Shown: positions 34,833 to 46,284 of the stretch, in pieces
Layout: each line of letters starts with the position of its first letter
Numbering within the stretch: position 1 is the stretch's first letter
From: Tenrec ecaudatus
Taxonomy: Eukaryota > Chordata > Mammalia > Afrosoricida > Tenrecidae
DNA length: 64,000 bases
NCBI RefSeq assembly: GCF_050624435.1
Contig: NC_134537.1
Coordinates: forward strand, 17,356,584 to 17,420,583
Direction: 5' to 3'
The notes under the pieces: model-generated
What the model was told of the DNA's origin: nothing
Seen by the model: only the letters and a program-made list of their open reading frames with translations
Database searches by the model: none
Position numbers and translations under genes: made by a program

Positions 34833-35252
34833 TGTGTTAGTCTCGGTGGACTAGAGAAGCAAAGTCATGGACACTCAGAACTCACATGTGTATAGGAAAG
34901 AGCTTTACATACAAGAGCAATTAAATATTGAGAAATTATCCAAGCCCAGACCAGATCAAGTCTGTAAGTCCGGTATTAGTCCATATGTCCAATACCAATC
35001 TATAAAGTCCTCTTCAGACTCACGAAACACATGCAATGATGCCTAATGCAGGAAGATCATAGGCCAGTGGGTGGGAAGTCTTGTGCACCCAGTGGCATTG
35101 TAAGCATCTCAGCACTGGCAGGGGTTTCCATGTGGCTTCTCCAACTCCACAGGTCTGGCTCCATCAGCCTCTATCCATGTATTTTCTTCTCGGGGATGTC
35201 TCACAGGGAGTGAGCAGAGAGAGAGAAAGAGAGAGAGAGAAAGAGTGTGTGT

Positions 35253-35319
<67 letters not shown>

Positions 35320-35473
35320 CATCCTCCAAGGAGGAAATACAGGAGTTCCCAGAATCCTCAGGAGAAGGCCACGGCCACACAGAGGCCTCATTGGCTGTAT
35401 CCTGACTGATAGGCTAGACCCCACCCCTACACTCTTCATCCTCAAATTGACACCAGATTATGAAACTACCACA
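34833..35473 (+). mobile_element. LTR family A, solo, inserted in RTE
   Basis: It starts TGTGTTAGTCTCGG and ends AACTACCACA, with 5-bp target duplications acaat (34828-34832) and accat (35474-35478, one mismatch). The RTE reads straight across when the LTR is left out (..ttcacaat / caatgcc..). This is the best-defined copy of the family at 641 bp, lengthened by the GA/GT microsatellite at 35215-35316. There is no internal retroviral sequence. Confidence 0.88.
35215..35316. repeat. (GA)n followed by (GT)n microsatellite
   Basis: About 30 bp of GA-rich repeat then about 70 bp of GT, inside LTR A at a place where other copies have only a short GA-rich stretch. It is likely polymorphic. Confidence 0.95.
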
Positions 35474-35541
35474 ACCATCAATGCCTATGGAAGCAGCAGT
35501 CCAGAAATCTGTGTATTGCATTGGGCAAATCTGCTGCATCA
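35474..35541 (+). mobile_element. RTE LINE fragment, sense (right part)
   Basis: It continues the RTE cut by LTR A: caatgcctatggaagcagca then gcattgggcaaatctgctgc. It then joins abruptly to antisense RTE. Confidence 0.85.
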
Positions 35542-35750
35542 TACCTCTGCACAAAGGCTCGCCACCCTTGCTTCTAAGGAGCATTCTAATTGTACCTCTT
35601 CCAAGATGAGTTTGTTTGATTTTTTTATTTTTTGCAGTCCCCGGTACTTTCAATATCTTCCCCATCACCATCAGGCAAATACATCTATTCTTCCTTTGTC
35701 TTCCTTCTTCAATGTCCAACTTTCAACGCCTACGTAGCAATGTGGATATT
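35542..35750 (-). mobile_element. RTE LINE fragment, antisense
   Basis: The plus strand reads cacccttgcttctaaggagc, attctaattgtacctcttcc, cagtccccggtactttcaat and caatgtccaactttcaacgc, the complement of the region just downstream of the sense part that it joins. The 33675-33865 segment could be the other half of this antisense copy. Confidence 0.82.
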
Positions 35751-36420
35751 ATTCTTTCCTCCTCTCTTTCTCATGCCTGTAGTCCAGCTATCACCAAGTA
35801 CCTTAGACATGAAACTTGGAAAGGTTCCTACAGCCGTTACTAATCTTCTCTCCCTACTTCCACATCCCAACGGCCCTGCATCCGTGTACGTCAGGACTTA
35901 CAATACTACTTCAATTTCTTAACCACAGCCCCACCTCCATCCTTATTTTCTTCTTTGTCTCCACAATACTGCCAGTGTGGTCTGAAGTACAGAGGTAATT
36001 ATATTTCAGTGAGTATCTGCAACCTACTTTCTAAATCCCAATTTCATTAGAATGAGTCATCAGGCTCTTTTGTCTATTTCTCACCTCATCCCTCAACACA
36101 CACTTACCTAGTACTTTACACTTCACAAACACTGGATTGTTTGTGCTTTCCTCAGAGACATTACTATTTCTCGAGCATCTGCTCTCTCTGTCTTTTCAAG
36201 GAATGGCATTCCAAGCCTGCTTATCACCTTCCCTCTCTATTTGTTCCCCAAATATCTCTAGGCATCTGTCTGTCTGAATTAGCCCAAATGCTTCGTCACT
36301 ATTTATATTTCCCTGCCGAGGATGCTGAGTGTTACATCAAATATTTTGTCTTCATTTATATTCCTAGTGTGTGACGCATATAAAGCATGCAGTACATGTG
36401 TGTGGAGAAAAGAATTAAAG
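35751..36420 (+). mobile_element. L2 LINE trace, sense, weak
   Basis: It reads cctcagagacattactattt (compare the L2 'cctcagagaagccttccctg'), catttatattcctagtgtgt and a late-L2-like tail. C/T-rich with no open frame of note. The match is loose. Confidence 0.4.
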
Positions 36421-37384
36421 GGAAAAGTTAGAGGAGAGAGTGGGAGAAGAGAAAAAGGAGACAGAACAGGAAAGAAGAGAGAGAATGAAGGATATTCCAA
36501 CGAGGGCTATCGCTCAAAAGAAGCATCCATTGGTAGCCATGGATCTTTGGATGATAATATTTAAGCAGGAGAGCTCTCTTGGAGGATCAGAATCTCATCA
36601 GTTCCTTGCAAACAATACAATATATATGACTTCATGTGGATCCTGGTAAATTATGAATTGTGTTGATGGCACAACTGCGGAGAATTTTCCTATTTGGGGT
36701 CCTTTTTTTTATACAACCACCGGAAAAGAGACGCTTGGGAAATTCTTGACTAACAACAGAGTGAAGTACCATTAACTCTTAATTTTTCAAAAACCGATTA
36801 CCTCGCATGAGGCTTTTCCAGACCTTTTGATTGTTCTGCTTCAGGCTATTAAATTGCTCATTAGGAAGTCGAAAAGGGAAGGAGATGAGTCAACCACATC
36901 TGTCACTTGTTAGGGCTTCTAGTAAAAATTTATTAGTAAAGAGGCTGAAACCATAGACTAAAACTGGAATTTCATTTGCATATTATACCAAGCCCTCATT
37001 AGCGCAGATAACGGAAAGTGGGTTCTATTCGGCCCACATTTTCCTAATGACTAATTTTTAAAATTCACATATTGCTATCATTTAAGCTTTTTATACATAC
37101 AGGCATACATGTTTAATGTGCATTAGGCACCTAATTATCCCTAATATATGCAAATGTATACACTGCTGCATTGCTAACCAATGACAGGGCTGAACATGTA
37201 CCTTCTAGTCAAGGGTCATGTAGTGGAAACTCTATTAATCAATGTAATACTTCCAACCATTTAGCTCAAATTGATGAGGGAATTATTTTTGTGGTGGGAG
37301 GAAGGCACCAGGCATTTGGTAAGGCAGAATCTGAATTTATATTTATGATTTTTAAAATCTGTCTCCCTTTCCTAATTCCTATAA
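36421..37384. other. Unassigned; possible conserved non-coding block at 36840-37170
   Basis: There is no repeat here. The block 36840-37170 is AT-rich with an intact octamer (atttgcat at about 36973) and many TAAT cores, and stands out for lacking any mobile element signature. Function is inference only. Confidence 0.3.
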
Positions 37385-37590
37385 CTTGCTGTTGTCAAAT
37401 CTATGACAACTCATAGAAACCCCTAAAGGACAGAGTAGAAATTCTACAAAGTTCCCACAACTGTAAATCTTTACAAAAACAGATTGCTACATCTTTCTCC
37501 AATGAGCAGCTGGTGGATTTGAACTGCAGAGCTTTCCAGTTAGTTGTTCAGCCTTTACCTACTATTCCACTAGGCTACACTGCAAAGCTA
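37385..37590 (-). mobile_element. AfroSINE, antisense
   Basis: It reads gaaacccctaaaggacagag, gtaaatctttacaaaaacag, cagctggtggatttgaactg and ctattccactaggctac. Together with the sense copy 118 bp away it forms an inverted pair. Confidence 0.85.
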
Positions 37591-37707
37591 GACATTTATT
37601 AATCACATCAATTGACAATATTTATCTGATCATACTGCTAGATTGTATTCATCCTAGTGCTAGCTAGCTAATCTTTGTGAGCATTATGACTCCCCTTAAT
37701 TACATCA

Positions 37708-37892
37708 AGAGGTCCTGGTAGTACTTTGGGTAAGTGTCAGACTGATAACCCAAAGGTCAGAAGTTCAAACCCATCAACCTCTCTTCTGGAAACAGATGAG
37801 GCTACCTTCTCCCATAAAGATTTACAGTCTCTTAAACTCTATATAGGGTCCCTATGGTTCAAGTTGGAATGCACTGAGGGCACAGGGTGGGA
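37708..37892 (+). mobile_element. AfroSINE, sense
   Basis: It reads aggtcctggtagtactttgg, aacccaaaggtcagaagttc, ataaagatttacagtctctt and agggtccctatggttcaagt. Confidence 0.82.
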
Positions 37893-38985
37893 TGTAGTAG
37901 TTCAATTCTAAAAAGAATTGTATTCTTTGTTTCAATCGTGAGGCCCATAATGTACCAAGAATTTGAGCAAAACCTGTAGACCATCCAGTTTAATCAAGCC
38001 AATTCACTCTGGTTAAATGGCCTCACAGAGGAAAATTACGCTATATGGCATACCTCAAGGCTGACCTGAATTGAGAGACTGATTCACATTCCCCTGACCT
38101 TTTGTTTTACTTTACTTCTCAGAAGTTGCTTCTGACAAGTAACTCTCTTAGTTACTAATTGTTTATAAAATATGAATGCAGAAAGTTGACTTTAGAGAAA
38201 ATAATACATACCTGCCCTATTTAACATGAAATAATTTCTTGTTAAAATAGAAAATCCTATAAAAGTAATGCCCATCTCTTCTTACAAGTCCAAAATAATT
38301 ATAGTGTACACATGGACCAATGTGCTTGCATGTTAACATGTAATTTTCAGTTGAGTCATTTTATTAGTATAACCTGGGTAGCACATTAGTCCTAAAGCCT
38401 TTCTGAAAAAATTATGTGTTAAAAATATAAACATTATTTGATAGTTCAATAGGATATATATCTGATGTGTGTCTGTATCACATTTAGGCATTCTGGGAAA
38501 AAATAATAAAGTGTCATCACATTTTTTCAATGAGTTTTATATACAGCAGTACACAAGCATGTAATTTTTCAGTCAAATAGATGGCAATACCAGACATTTA
38601 AAAGTACAGAAGATGTTGACTATGCTAACATAGCCATGTTGTACATGTTTAATAAAAGCGTAATACGCACATGAAATTTTCATTCAAGACTGAGAACGTG
38701 TAATTGAGGTAGCTACTAAAACATGATTTTGACGTTTCATTGTGCTTCTATTCCATTTTTGCACGTGGAGATCTAGGACACACAGACAAGTATGCAGATC
38801 CTTGTTGTACAACTCTACCTTTCTACAGTTAAGCACATCTGGACTAGTGCAAAGATCAGAAACAGAACATGAGCAGCTTTAAAAGGCCTCCCTACTTTCT
38901 CCTTCCTCTCACTCCCTTGCTCAAAGGTAGCCATTCTCCTAATGTCTAATTACAAATGGGTTTTAACAACATCGCTATGAATGTT
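37893..38985. other. Unassigned, AT-rich
   Basis: No gene or repeat recognised in about 1.1 kb. Confidence 0.45.
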
Positions 38986-38989
38986 TAAC

Positions 38990-39500
38990 TAGTATTGAAA
39001 GAATGTCTATAGTCGCTCTTGACTCGACAGTGTTGTTTGCATGTGTGTAGAGCTCATCCATGGTGTTTGATGTAGCTGAAGACACTCATTGTCATTGCAC
39101 TTCATTGAGTGAATACAAAACAACCTTCCATTGAACTATTGGAGACGTTCAGTGGATTTCCAATTTGGAACTATTACAAACACGGCTGCTATACATATGA
39201 TGTTTTCCTAAGTAAAAATAAAGAAAATATTACCTCCAATTTTGGGATGGAGTAGAAGGAATGAAAACTGGGACACTATTCTTTTTCCATGTATTTTGAG
39301 GAGTGTACATTCCCCCTTTATGTGTCCTATACAGCAGAGTGGCATTGCTGGAACGGGGTAGGCCTGTGTTGACCTTGATAGATATTGCAAATTAGGGCTC
39401 CAAAATATTTTAAAGCCGGTTTTACACTCCTATCAACAGAGCACGGGGGTGCCAACTCTTCCAGGTTCTCAGCAACACATGACATTTTAGCTTAATCAGG
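38990..39500 (-). mobile_element. Old L1 ORF2 3' region, antisense
   Basis: The plus strand reads attggagacgttcagtggat and ctattacaaacacggctgct, the complement of the L1 segment 'aacaacctaaacgtcc' and its surroundings. Further right come agtggcattgctggaacggg and ggttttacactcctatcaac, in the order expected for antisense L1. It is much older than the other L1 pieces. Confidence 0.65.
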
Positions 39501-39574
39501 GTTAATGTCTAATGGAAAACAGTGGAGTGAAAAAAATAAATAGTAACACCACCACCAACAACAAAAGAAGCAAA

Positions 39575-39718
39575 AGCCTGTTGCTATTAAGCCATGACGA
39601 CTTCAAGTGGTTCCGAGCAGAACCTCTGCCTAGGGTTTTCTGGAGTGTAATACCAGAACAGTCCACCAGGTTTCCTTCCATGGTTCCCTGAGTGAGTTTA
39701 GACTACAGTCCTCCAAGC
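39575..39718 (-). mobile_element. AfroSINE-like, antisense, worn
   Basis: It reads ctattaagccatgacgactt, gagcagaacctctgcctagg, gttttctggagtgtaatacc and agtttagactacagtcctcc. It matches the variant at 19955-20155 better than the standard form. Confidence 0.55.
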
Positions 39719-39722
39719 TAGA

Positions 39723-39862
39723 AGAGAGAGAGAGAGAGAGAAAGAAGGAAGGAAGGAAGGAAGGAAGGAAGGAAGGAAGGAAGGAAGGAAGGAAGGAAGG
39801 AAGGAAGGAAGGAAGGAAGGAAGGAAGGAAGAGAGGGAGAGGGAGGGAGGAAGAAAGAAACT
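39723..39862. repeat. (GA)n and (GGAA)n microsatellite
   Basis: GA units at 39723-39741, then about twenty GGAA units, then GA/GGGA. It directly abuts a SINE. GGAA arrays can bind ETS factors, but nothing here shows that this one does. Confidence 0.95.
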
Positions 39863-42199
39863 GCTTGCCCCACTCGGGGATCTTAAATAAACACTAGTAC
39901 CCCACAAATATTTGCTTTTGATAGAGACACATATTTGAAAGGCCACGATTTGTCATTGTCATTGTAATTGCCAGGAACGGTGTGGAATGCTACAGATAGG
40001 CTGGCAAATAAATTATAGTCTCTACTTTCAAGCCACTTCAGACTAGCGGCCAGTAGACACACAAAAATTTAACAACAGCAGTGGAGATTAGCACGTTACT
40101 ATAAAGATATACACACAGAGCCTGCCGATATGAAAGGGATAGTATGGTCATCCAAGGTAAAGTCCCAATGGTGGTGAAATCCAACCTGAGCTGCAAAGGA
40201 AAGAGAAATTAGCTAGAGAATGGATTTGTGGAAGGGCCTTCTAACCATGGATGTACAATGCTTAATTCTACCCCTCTGACCTTTGAAACACCTTTGATAT
40301 TTTCCTGCAGGGCCTGGATATTCAGTTAGTCAAGTCCCAGATCTTTTCTTATAATGAACCAATAATCCCCTGAAGCTTTCCCCCATTGGTCTTGCTGCTA
40401 TATTTTGAGGTAAGAGAGATGAGTTCAAATACTGTTTCCTGCAAATTCACATCCTTTCTCCATAAAATAAAGAAAGCAATACCTCCAATTTCCAAGTGAA
40501 TTGGAAGGAATAAGTACATAGTAACGATAGAAGAATCGTCCAAAATAAAGATCAGAATCAAAAAAAGCAAGATGACAAAGACAGTCTTCACAATACGTTC
40601 TGAGACAATGGCATTCTGTGCTTTCTCTTTCGGGACACTGCTGGTACCTGGGAGAGGAAGAGACCAACAGGGGAACATGTCACAGTCTAACAAACGAACA
40701 ATGTCCTCTCCAGCGGAGGAAAATGGTTCCAAGCCATTAAAGACAAATAGGCGTACGATAAAAGCACCAGAATTTAATTGAGAAAAGATAACTTTATTCA
40801 CACATGTTCCTGCAATTATTAATAGAATGTGTTTTTTTAAAGAAAGATGTTGAATTGCCTTTACAATAGTTTCCACAATGTAACCAAAACTATGGCTCTA
40901 GCCAAAGAGCCATATTGAATTTTTCCAAGTATATTAACTTTCCATAGATGCAGCAACATCAGAATTTTTGTTCTGAAAGGAAGAATAAACATAAGAGGTT
41001 TTCATGTTTCCTTCTATTTACTGACATTGAAATTACTTGATGGAGAGATGCTTATTGGAAGACCCACAGACATAGCCCAATTCATGCTCAGGGAGATGGA
41101 TTTCTAGCAATTGCAAAAGTCAATGGCATTTCACAGATGCTCTCAGCACTCCTATCGACTTGCTGGATAGATGCTTCTGCTAATGAAATGAGTCAGAGTT
41201 TCATGAAGCACTGGTGACACACAAACACTAGCATTTCTCAAATGCTCTCCAATGTCATGATTCTCTCAAAATTGATTTTTGTTGCACCTTTCAGAAGTAT
41301 CTTACTTTGATTATTTATCTTTTTTTTCCTCCAAAATATCTATGTGTGCACATTAAGCAATGAGTCTGAAACCATCACCCAAAAGATTTTGGAAATTGTT
41401 ATATATTAATATTGAATAAATAGATGAATTAATTAAATATATATTTAATTGTAAGTCCTGTAACATTTCTTCCTATATATTACTCTTTTATTCATTCTTT
41501 TTATACTATCTGAATTTCCTAAATGATTTAGAGTGGGTGAAAATAAAAACTTATGAATAAACTCTAAACTAGTCTATCAAAATTAAAATTGAAAAAAATA
41601 GTAGCATGAGATCTCAGGGGAAAATTCACAGGAAATCTTAACAGGAAATAAAATATAACACTGGGCTTGAAACCTTGGCTCTAGTTTTGCAGCAATCCAG
41701 GTGAGAAGATGGTCCTCCAGTTGATAATGAACTTGCTGAGGGAGTTCTGGAAGGATGTGTCACAGGAATCTTTACAAGAGGTTTTAAATACAATTGTTCA
41801 CCTTTTCTTTTTCAATACAGTAGAAATGTGTCTTATTATATCAGACATCTAAGAAAACTGAAGGAACAATATTTAACCAGAGTTCAATAATGAAAATTAT
41901 GAAGAGAACCAAAAGGCTATAGGAAACCGATGCAACTTTTGATGTGTGTGTGTATTTAAATGAAGAATAAGATAAGAATTGATTTTAAACTACAAGTGTG
42001 CATGGTAGGGTGCAGATGAATCCGGTTCTCAAAATGTAGAAATTGATACCATCCTCCTGTTCCCACTGCTCCATCTTCACCACCAGTCGCCTCCAAGCAG
42101 CTCTTTCTCTCACCCTGGATACCCAGACCCAGGTCAAAACTCACAAGTTAAAAGGACAACAGCCTTTACACTGTTGTCTTTTACCAAATAGGCAAATAC
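39863..42199. other. Unassigned, long
   Basis: No repeat family recognised in about 2.3 kb. The only long frame is the hydrophobic one at 40349-40876 (-), listed separately. Elsewhere the tract is AT-rich with a few short T-runs. Confidence 0.45.
40349..40876 (-). other. Hydrophobic 175-codon open frame, unknown
   Basis: A minus-strand frame of 175 codons, the longest outside repeats and microsatellites. It has two or three strongly hydrophobic stretches (for example VKTVFVILLFLILIFIL, near residues 97-113) and no motif I recognise. Inside it, tcttcctctcccag/GT looks like a splice acceptor (near 40650), so it could be an exon, but the T-rich base use alone can give such residues. No Kozak context supports the first ATG. 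I lean to chance. Confidence 0.12.
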
Positions 42200-42730
42200 T
42201 AACTCTAAGTTTGGGAGTCTAAACAACACCCCAATCTTATGACCTGCTGGCTACAATCACAGAACTTGATTTTCCACTATCCTCTAGATGCCCGGTGCTA
42301 AATCAGCAGTCTACACAATACTCTTACTTTCTGACCTGCCCGATCCTACTTCCTCTTCAGAATCAAGAATGCATTGGAATGATTCATAGAATTCACAGAG
42401 AATATTTCATACTTATATGTACAGATGTATTCTCACCAAAAAGAATATAAACAAAGAGATGCATAGAGCAAGTCTGAGAGAATTTTTGATGCAAACCTCT
42501 GAGGCTCAACAGATGCACTGCCTTTCCCAAGCAGAAGCACTCATTGCCAGGTAGCTCTCTAAGCCCTAGTGTTCAGGGACCTAGCAGCCCTATCAGAAAA
42601 AAACAGGTCGCTGAGGTTAGATGACATCAGCCTGCCAGGTAAGTCTTTTTGGTTCTGGCTAGCTTCCACTCAAAGGCATAAATTATCAGGCGTGCCCTAG
42701 ATAGCCAAGGTCAAGGACAGGATTAGTCCA
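42200..42730. mobile_element. Possible old LTR (ERVL/MaLR type)
   Basis: Segments such as attcatagaattcacagaga, atatttcatacttatatgta and cctctgaggctcaacagatg resemble the order in some mammalian LTRs. The match is from memory and loose; orientation is not certain. Confidence 0.35.
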
Positions 42731-43138
42731 AGATTTTTCTTTGGCTTTTTTTTTTTTCTTCTTTCGATCTAAGGAAAATGCCCATCACAGTTGGGGCAAA
42801 AGTGGATCTTAATTACTTACAGGAGAAAGTATTTCTTAATTACTTACAGGAGAAATCATTTCAAGAATAGTCTTTAAAACCTCATATTTTATCTTACAAA
42901 TTTATGACTTCCTTTTATTTTATAACTTTCTATGGTCATAATGTTTTGTCCTGTCTACTATCTAAAGTCAAGTAGATCATTCAGGAGTAATGTTATGTTA
43001 ACTTTGTATCATAATAAAAAACTCTGGCAAAACCAGACCAATGTACATGATCTAGACTTAGAAATAAGACCTAATGAAAAATGTCTTTCTCGCTCAGCGT
43101 CTTGACGAAAGTTTCATAGAAAGTGTTGACTAGAGAGA
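42731..43138. other. Unassigned, with a 27-bp tandem duplication
   Basis: No gene or repeat family recognised. Confidence 0.4.
42808..42855. repeat. Tandem duplication, period 27
   Basis: The 21-mer cttaattacttacaggagaa(a) occurs at 42808-42828 and 42835-42855, with 6 bp between copies. This is a recent local duplication. Confidence 0.93.
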
Positions 43139-43325
43139 TAGATTGGCCTAGTGGTTAAAGTCTAGTCTCTGTTCGTTGACTCTGATTCAAATGCATCATT
43201 TCCCAAACCAAAAATAAACAGTCAGGTGTATTTGTCACTTAGAAAATGGTGGAATCCTGAACTCAATGGCCCCATTCGCACCTTCACATATGAGTCGGAC
43301 TTGACTTGGCAGTAGTAAGTTTGGG
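43139..43325 (+). mobile_element. AfroSINE, sense, diverged
   Basis: It reads ttggcctagtggttaaagtc, aaaaataaacagtcag and atatgagtcggacttgactt with a following ggcagtagtaagtttggg. Confidence 0.75.
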
Positions 43326-43527
43326 ATCTTTTTTCTTTTTGTTCTGGTTAGGTTAGGTCTGGAAATGAACTCCTATGGACTCATTTTTCAACCAAACAAG
43401 AGTCAAGTCTACAAGGAGAACCGTAGCGCTAGAGAGGTGGATTCACTTTAGAATAATCAATCATTTGAGATTAGAAGGTCACCATTTACCCCAGGACAAA
43501 GTCCAGAGAAATGAAAGAGGAATCCAA

Positions 43528-43725
43528 AAACTAAAACGCATGGCCATTGAATTGATTCCAACTCATGGGGATGCTGTAGGACAGGGGAGAACTGCCCCCT
43601 GTGGAATTCCAAGACTGTAACTGCAAGAATGGAGACCACCATCTTTCCCTCACAGATCACCTGGTGATTTTAAACCACTAACCTTTCAGTTAGCACCCCA
43701 ATGTGTAACCACTAGGGCCCCAGGA
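43528..43725 (-). mobile_element. AfroSINE, antisense
   Basis: It reads ccattgaattgattccaact, catggggatgctgtaggaca, ccaagactgtaactgcaaga, taaaccactaacctttcagt and accactagggccccagg. It is complete. Confidence 0.88.
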
Positions 43726-44147
43726 GAAAGAGGAACAAAATGGGAAGCGTGGGAGGAATTATGAGAGATGGTGCACCATGAATATCACAATCAATGCCAT
43801 GAAACAAATGTGTATGAATTGCTGCATGGAAACCTTCTCTGATCTGTACATCTTTACTTAAAAAAAACTACCTAAGGTCAAGGCCCAAGGTCAAGGTGAA
43901 GATTATGACTGCATACCTGAGCAATAGTGGACAGGCTATATTCCTTTCACCATATATTCTTATCTAAAATAAGATTAAAGATGGTAATCATAAGATTACT
44001 CACATGAAACTTATCTTAACACAATATCAATTATTTAGTGAGTATTCAGTCAGAGATCTGCAATGTCCTTTATAGAAAGTGCATTATAGATGGCATAAGT
44101 ACAGAATATATAGAAAGCTAGCATATTCTAGATACAGGCATGGTCTT
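43726..44147. other. Unassigned sequence
   Basis: Nothing recognised. Confidence 0.4.
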
Positions 44148-44640
44148 AGTTACCTAGTGTTGCTTTAGCAGAAATACCACTGTTGTGTGGCTTTAAAACA
44201 CCTATTTTGCTAATTTAGAAGCTAGGAATCTGAATTCAGGGTACTGGCTCAAGAGAAAGGCTTTCCCCCCGTGGGGGCGCTAGAGGAACGCCCTTGTTCC
44301 TTGGTTCTAGGTGATGTTCATGTGACTAGGAATCTGTCTTTCCCCATCTCTGCTGACGTCTCTCTGCATTTTATATATCAAAAGGGATTGCTTTAAGACA
44401 CACACTCTACACTAATATTGCTTCATGATCATAACAAAGTAATCCCATTCTCAAATGGGATTATAGTCACAGCTGTCTTTCCCGCCCTCCTTCCATCCCT
44501 TCCTCTCTTTTACTTTCTCTCTCTTCCTGATATTTAGTAGAATTCCAACTCATTTAAAGTGCCTGTTGGTGTGTGTGGGGGCGGGGGGGCAACGTGGGGA
44601 AGGGGGTGGGCACAATTCAACCCACAAATAGGCATGTACA
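44148..44640 (-). mobile_element. ERVL/MaLR-type LTR, antisense
   Basis: It reads cttagttacctagtgttgct, ttagcagaaataccactgtt, gtgtggctttaaaacaccta and tgaattcagggtactggctc, then a body ending near cacaattcaacccaca. It belongs to the same family as 17325-17720 and 50175-50890. A G-rich run (44577-44588) lies near its end. Confidence 0.6.
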
Positions 44641-44644
44641 TTCC

Positions 44645-44856
44645 AAAACCAAATTCACTGTCATGATGCCGACTTGATGCCGTCTCACAGGGACCCTATA
44701 GGGCAGGGTAGAACCGCCACTGTCGATGCCGTGACTGTATCTCTCTAAGGGAGTAGAAAGCCTCATCTTTCTCTTCAAAGCAGCTGGTGTTTAGGAACTA
44801 CTGACGTTGCAGTTAACAGCCCAATGCATAGCCACTATGCCACCAGGCTCCCTGGG
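44645..44856 (-). mobile_element. AfroSINE, antisense
   Basis: It reads catgatgccgacttgatgcc, agggaccctatagggcaggg, aaagcagctggtgtttagga and cactatgccaccaggctccc. It is complete and well kept, so probably young. Confidence 0.9.
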
Positions 44857-46284
44857 TGTGTACATTAGATGGTATTTTTATTTCCATATAAATGATTTTC
44901 TTACATTTTTCTTATATGTGAGCCATCCAAATGCATTATCCTTTATTGCTAGTCTGTATCACAAAATAAATTGCACCCAGAAGAAATGGAGAAGTTTCTA
45001 TCTGAAATCCAATTTTTAATCACAGCTTCTTAGCTGGGCTACAAGTTTTATAGGATTAGATTTATATGTGATCATTAGCTGAAGCATTCATTTCATAGTT
45101 AAAAAAGAAATAAACCTAATTTATAAAGATTTACATCCTCTGAAATCTTATTATACCTACATCTTTAGCTTTGAGATATTTCAACAATGTTTGCTTTGCA
45201 TTTTGTAAAGTTCTACAAACTTTCTATATAGAATGGAATCACAGTAGTCTCTCTAAATAAAAACATCATATACTTACATATAAAAAAATACAAATAAATT
45301 ATTTACCTTCCTTTCTGGGACTGAGCTTACAGGCCTCACCTGTTTTCCGGGTTATAATGCAAAACTCTAGAATGGGTTCCCCATGTATAAAATGAAGAGC
45401 TCAGCATTCATATGAACTTTACCATGAGCACCATTCCATACGCAATGTTCAATGATTCTGCATTCCATGCGATAACGAATGTTTAAATAAAGTTATTTTC
45501 TTTCTTTTACTCCTTTCTTTATTTGAAGCCTAGACTTTTGAAAATTATGATTATTCTCCTCTTGTTCTTGAGATTAAAGGTTCAAGAAGTTTTAAAAGAT
45601 TTTCAAATTTAAGTGGCACTAAATAAAATTTATGCAATAACCAATTAATTTACTCTCCCAACCAGTCATTTTGACCAATATTTATTGAATGCTTATGATA
45701 TAATATATTTTTAGGCAGAGTTAGGGAAGAAAATAATGAACAAAAATCCAATATCTTGGAGAAAAAAAACATAAATCTATCATTATTGAACATTTCCTAT
45801 AATCCACTGTACATAAGAAATGGCATACCTATTACAAAATTATCATTTGTGGGAAGCTCAATATATGTATTTATACTATTTCATAGCTGAAAACTAAGCT
45901 TCATAACAATAAAGTCGCTTTCACTGGGTCAATGTTGCCTCAGTCCTGTACAGTCTCAAAATCTGTCCTTCTCTGTCCATGGATTTACAAACTGAGATTA
46001 ACTAAAACAAAAATATTGAATAAAATGGGATTTTACTACAAATTTCTAGTAGCAAAAGTTAATATCCAGGGACTAAAGTTTGCATTACAGAAGAAATAAG
46101 GTTACAATAAGTCCTATTCCTAAACAGGACCAGTGTCATTCAAACTGAAAATGTAACCAAATTTTAAATCATTTTAGAAAACTATTTTCCACATTCACCA
46201 ACCATTTGGTTCTTCTCCATTCTTACCAAATAATCTAAAACCCATCCTTTGTCTGAATTAAATTCATCAGGAACTTTGAATTCG
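44857..46284. other. Mostly unassigned, AT-rich
   Basis: No gene seen. The only repeat trace is a probable L2 tail at 45665-45760. Confidence 0.45.
45665..45760 (-). mobile_element. L2 3' tail, antisense, old
   Basis: It reads ccaatatttattgaatgctt then ttaggcagagttagggaaga and aatgaac, the order of an antisense L2 3' end. Confidence 0.45.

Noticed and set aside
35081-35737. 218-codon plus-strand open frame, the longest in the window
   Set aside because: It runs through LTR A and the (GT)n microsatellite, which encodes a VCVCVC run, and into RTE. It is a by-product of repeats.
39698-39946. Minus frame with a repeating SFLP motif
   Set aside because: It is translation of the (GGAA)n microsatellite.
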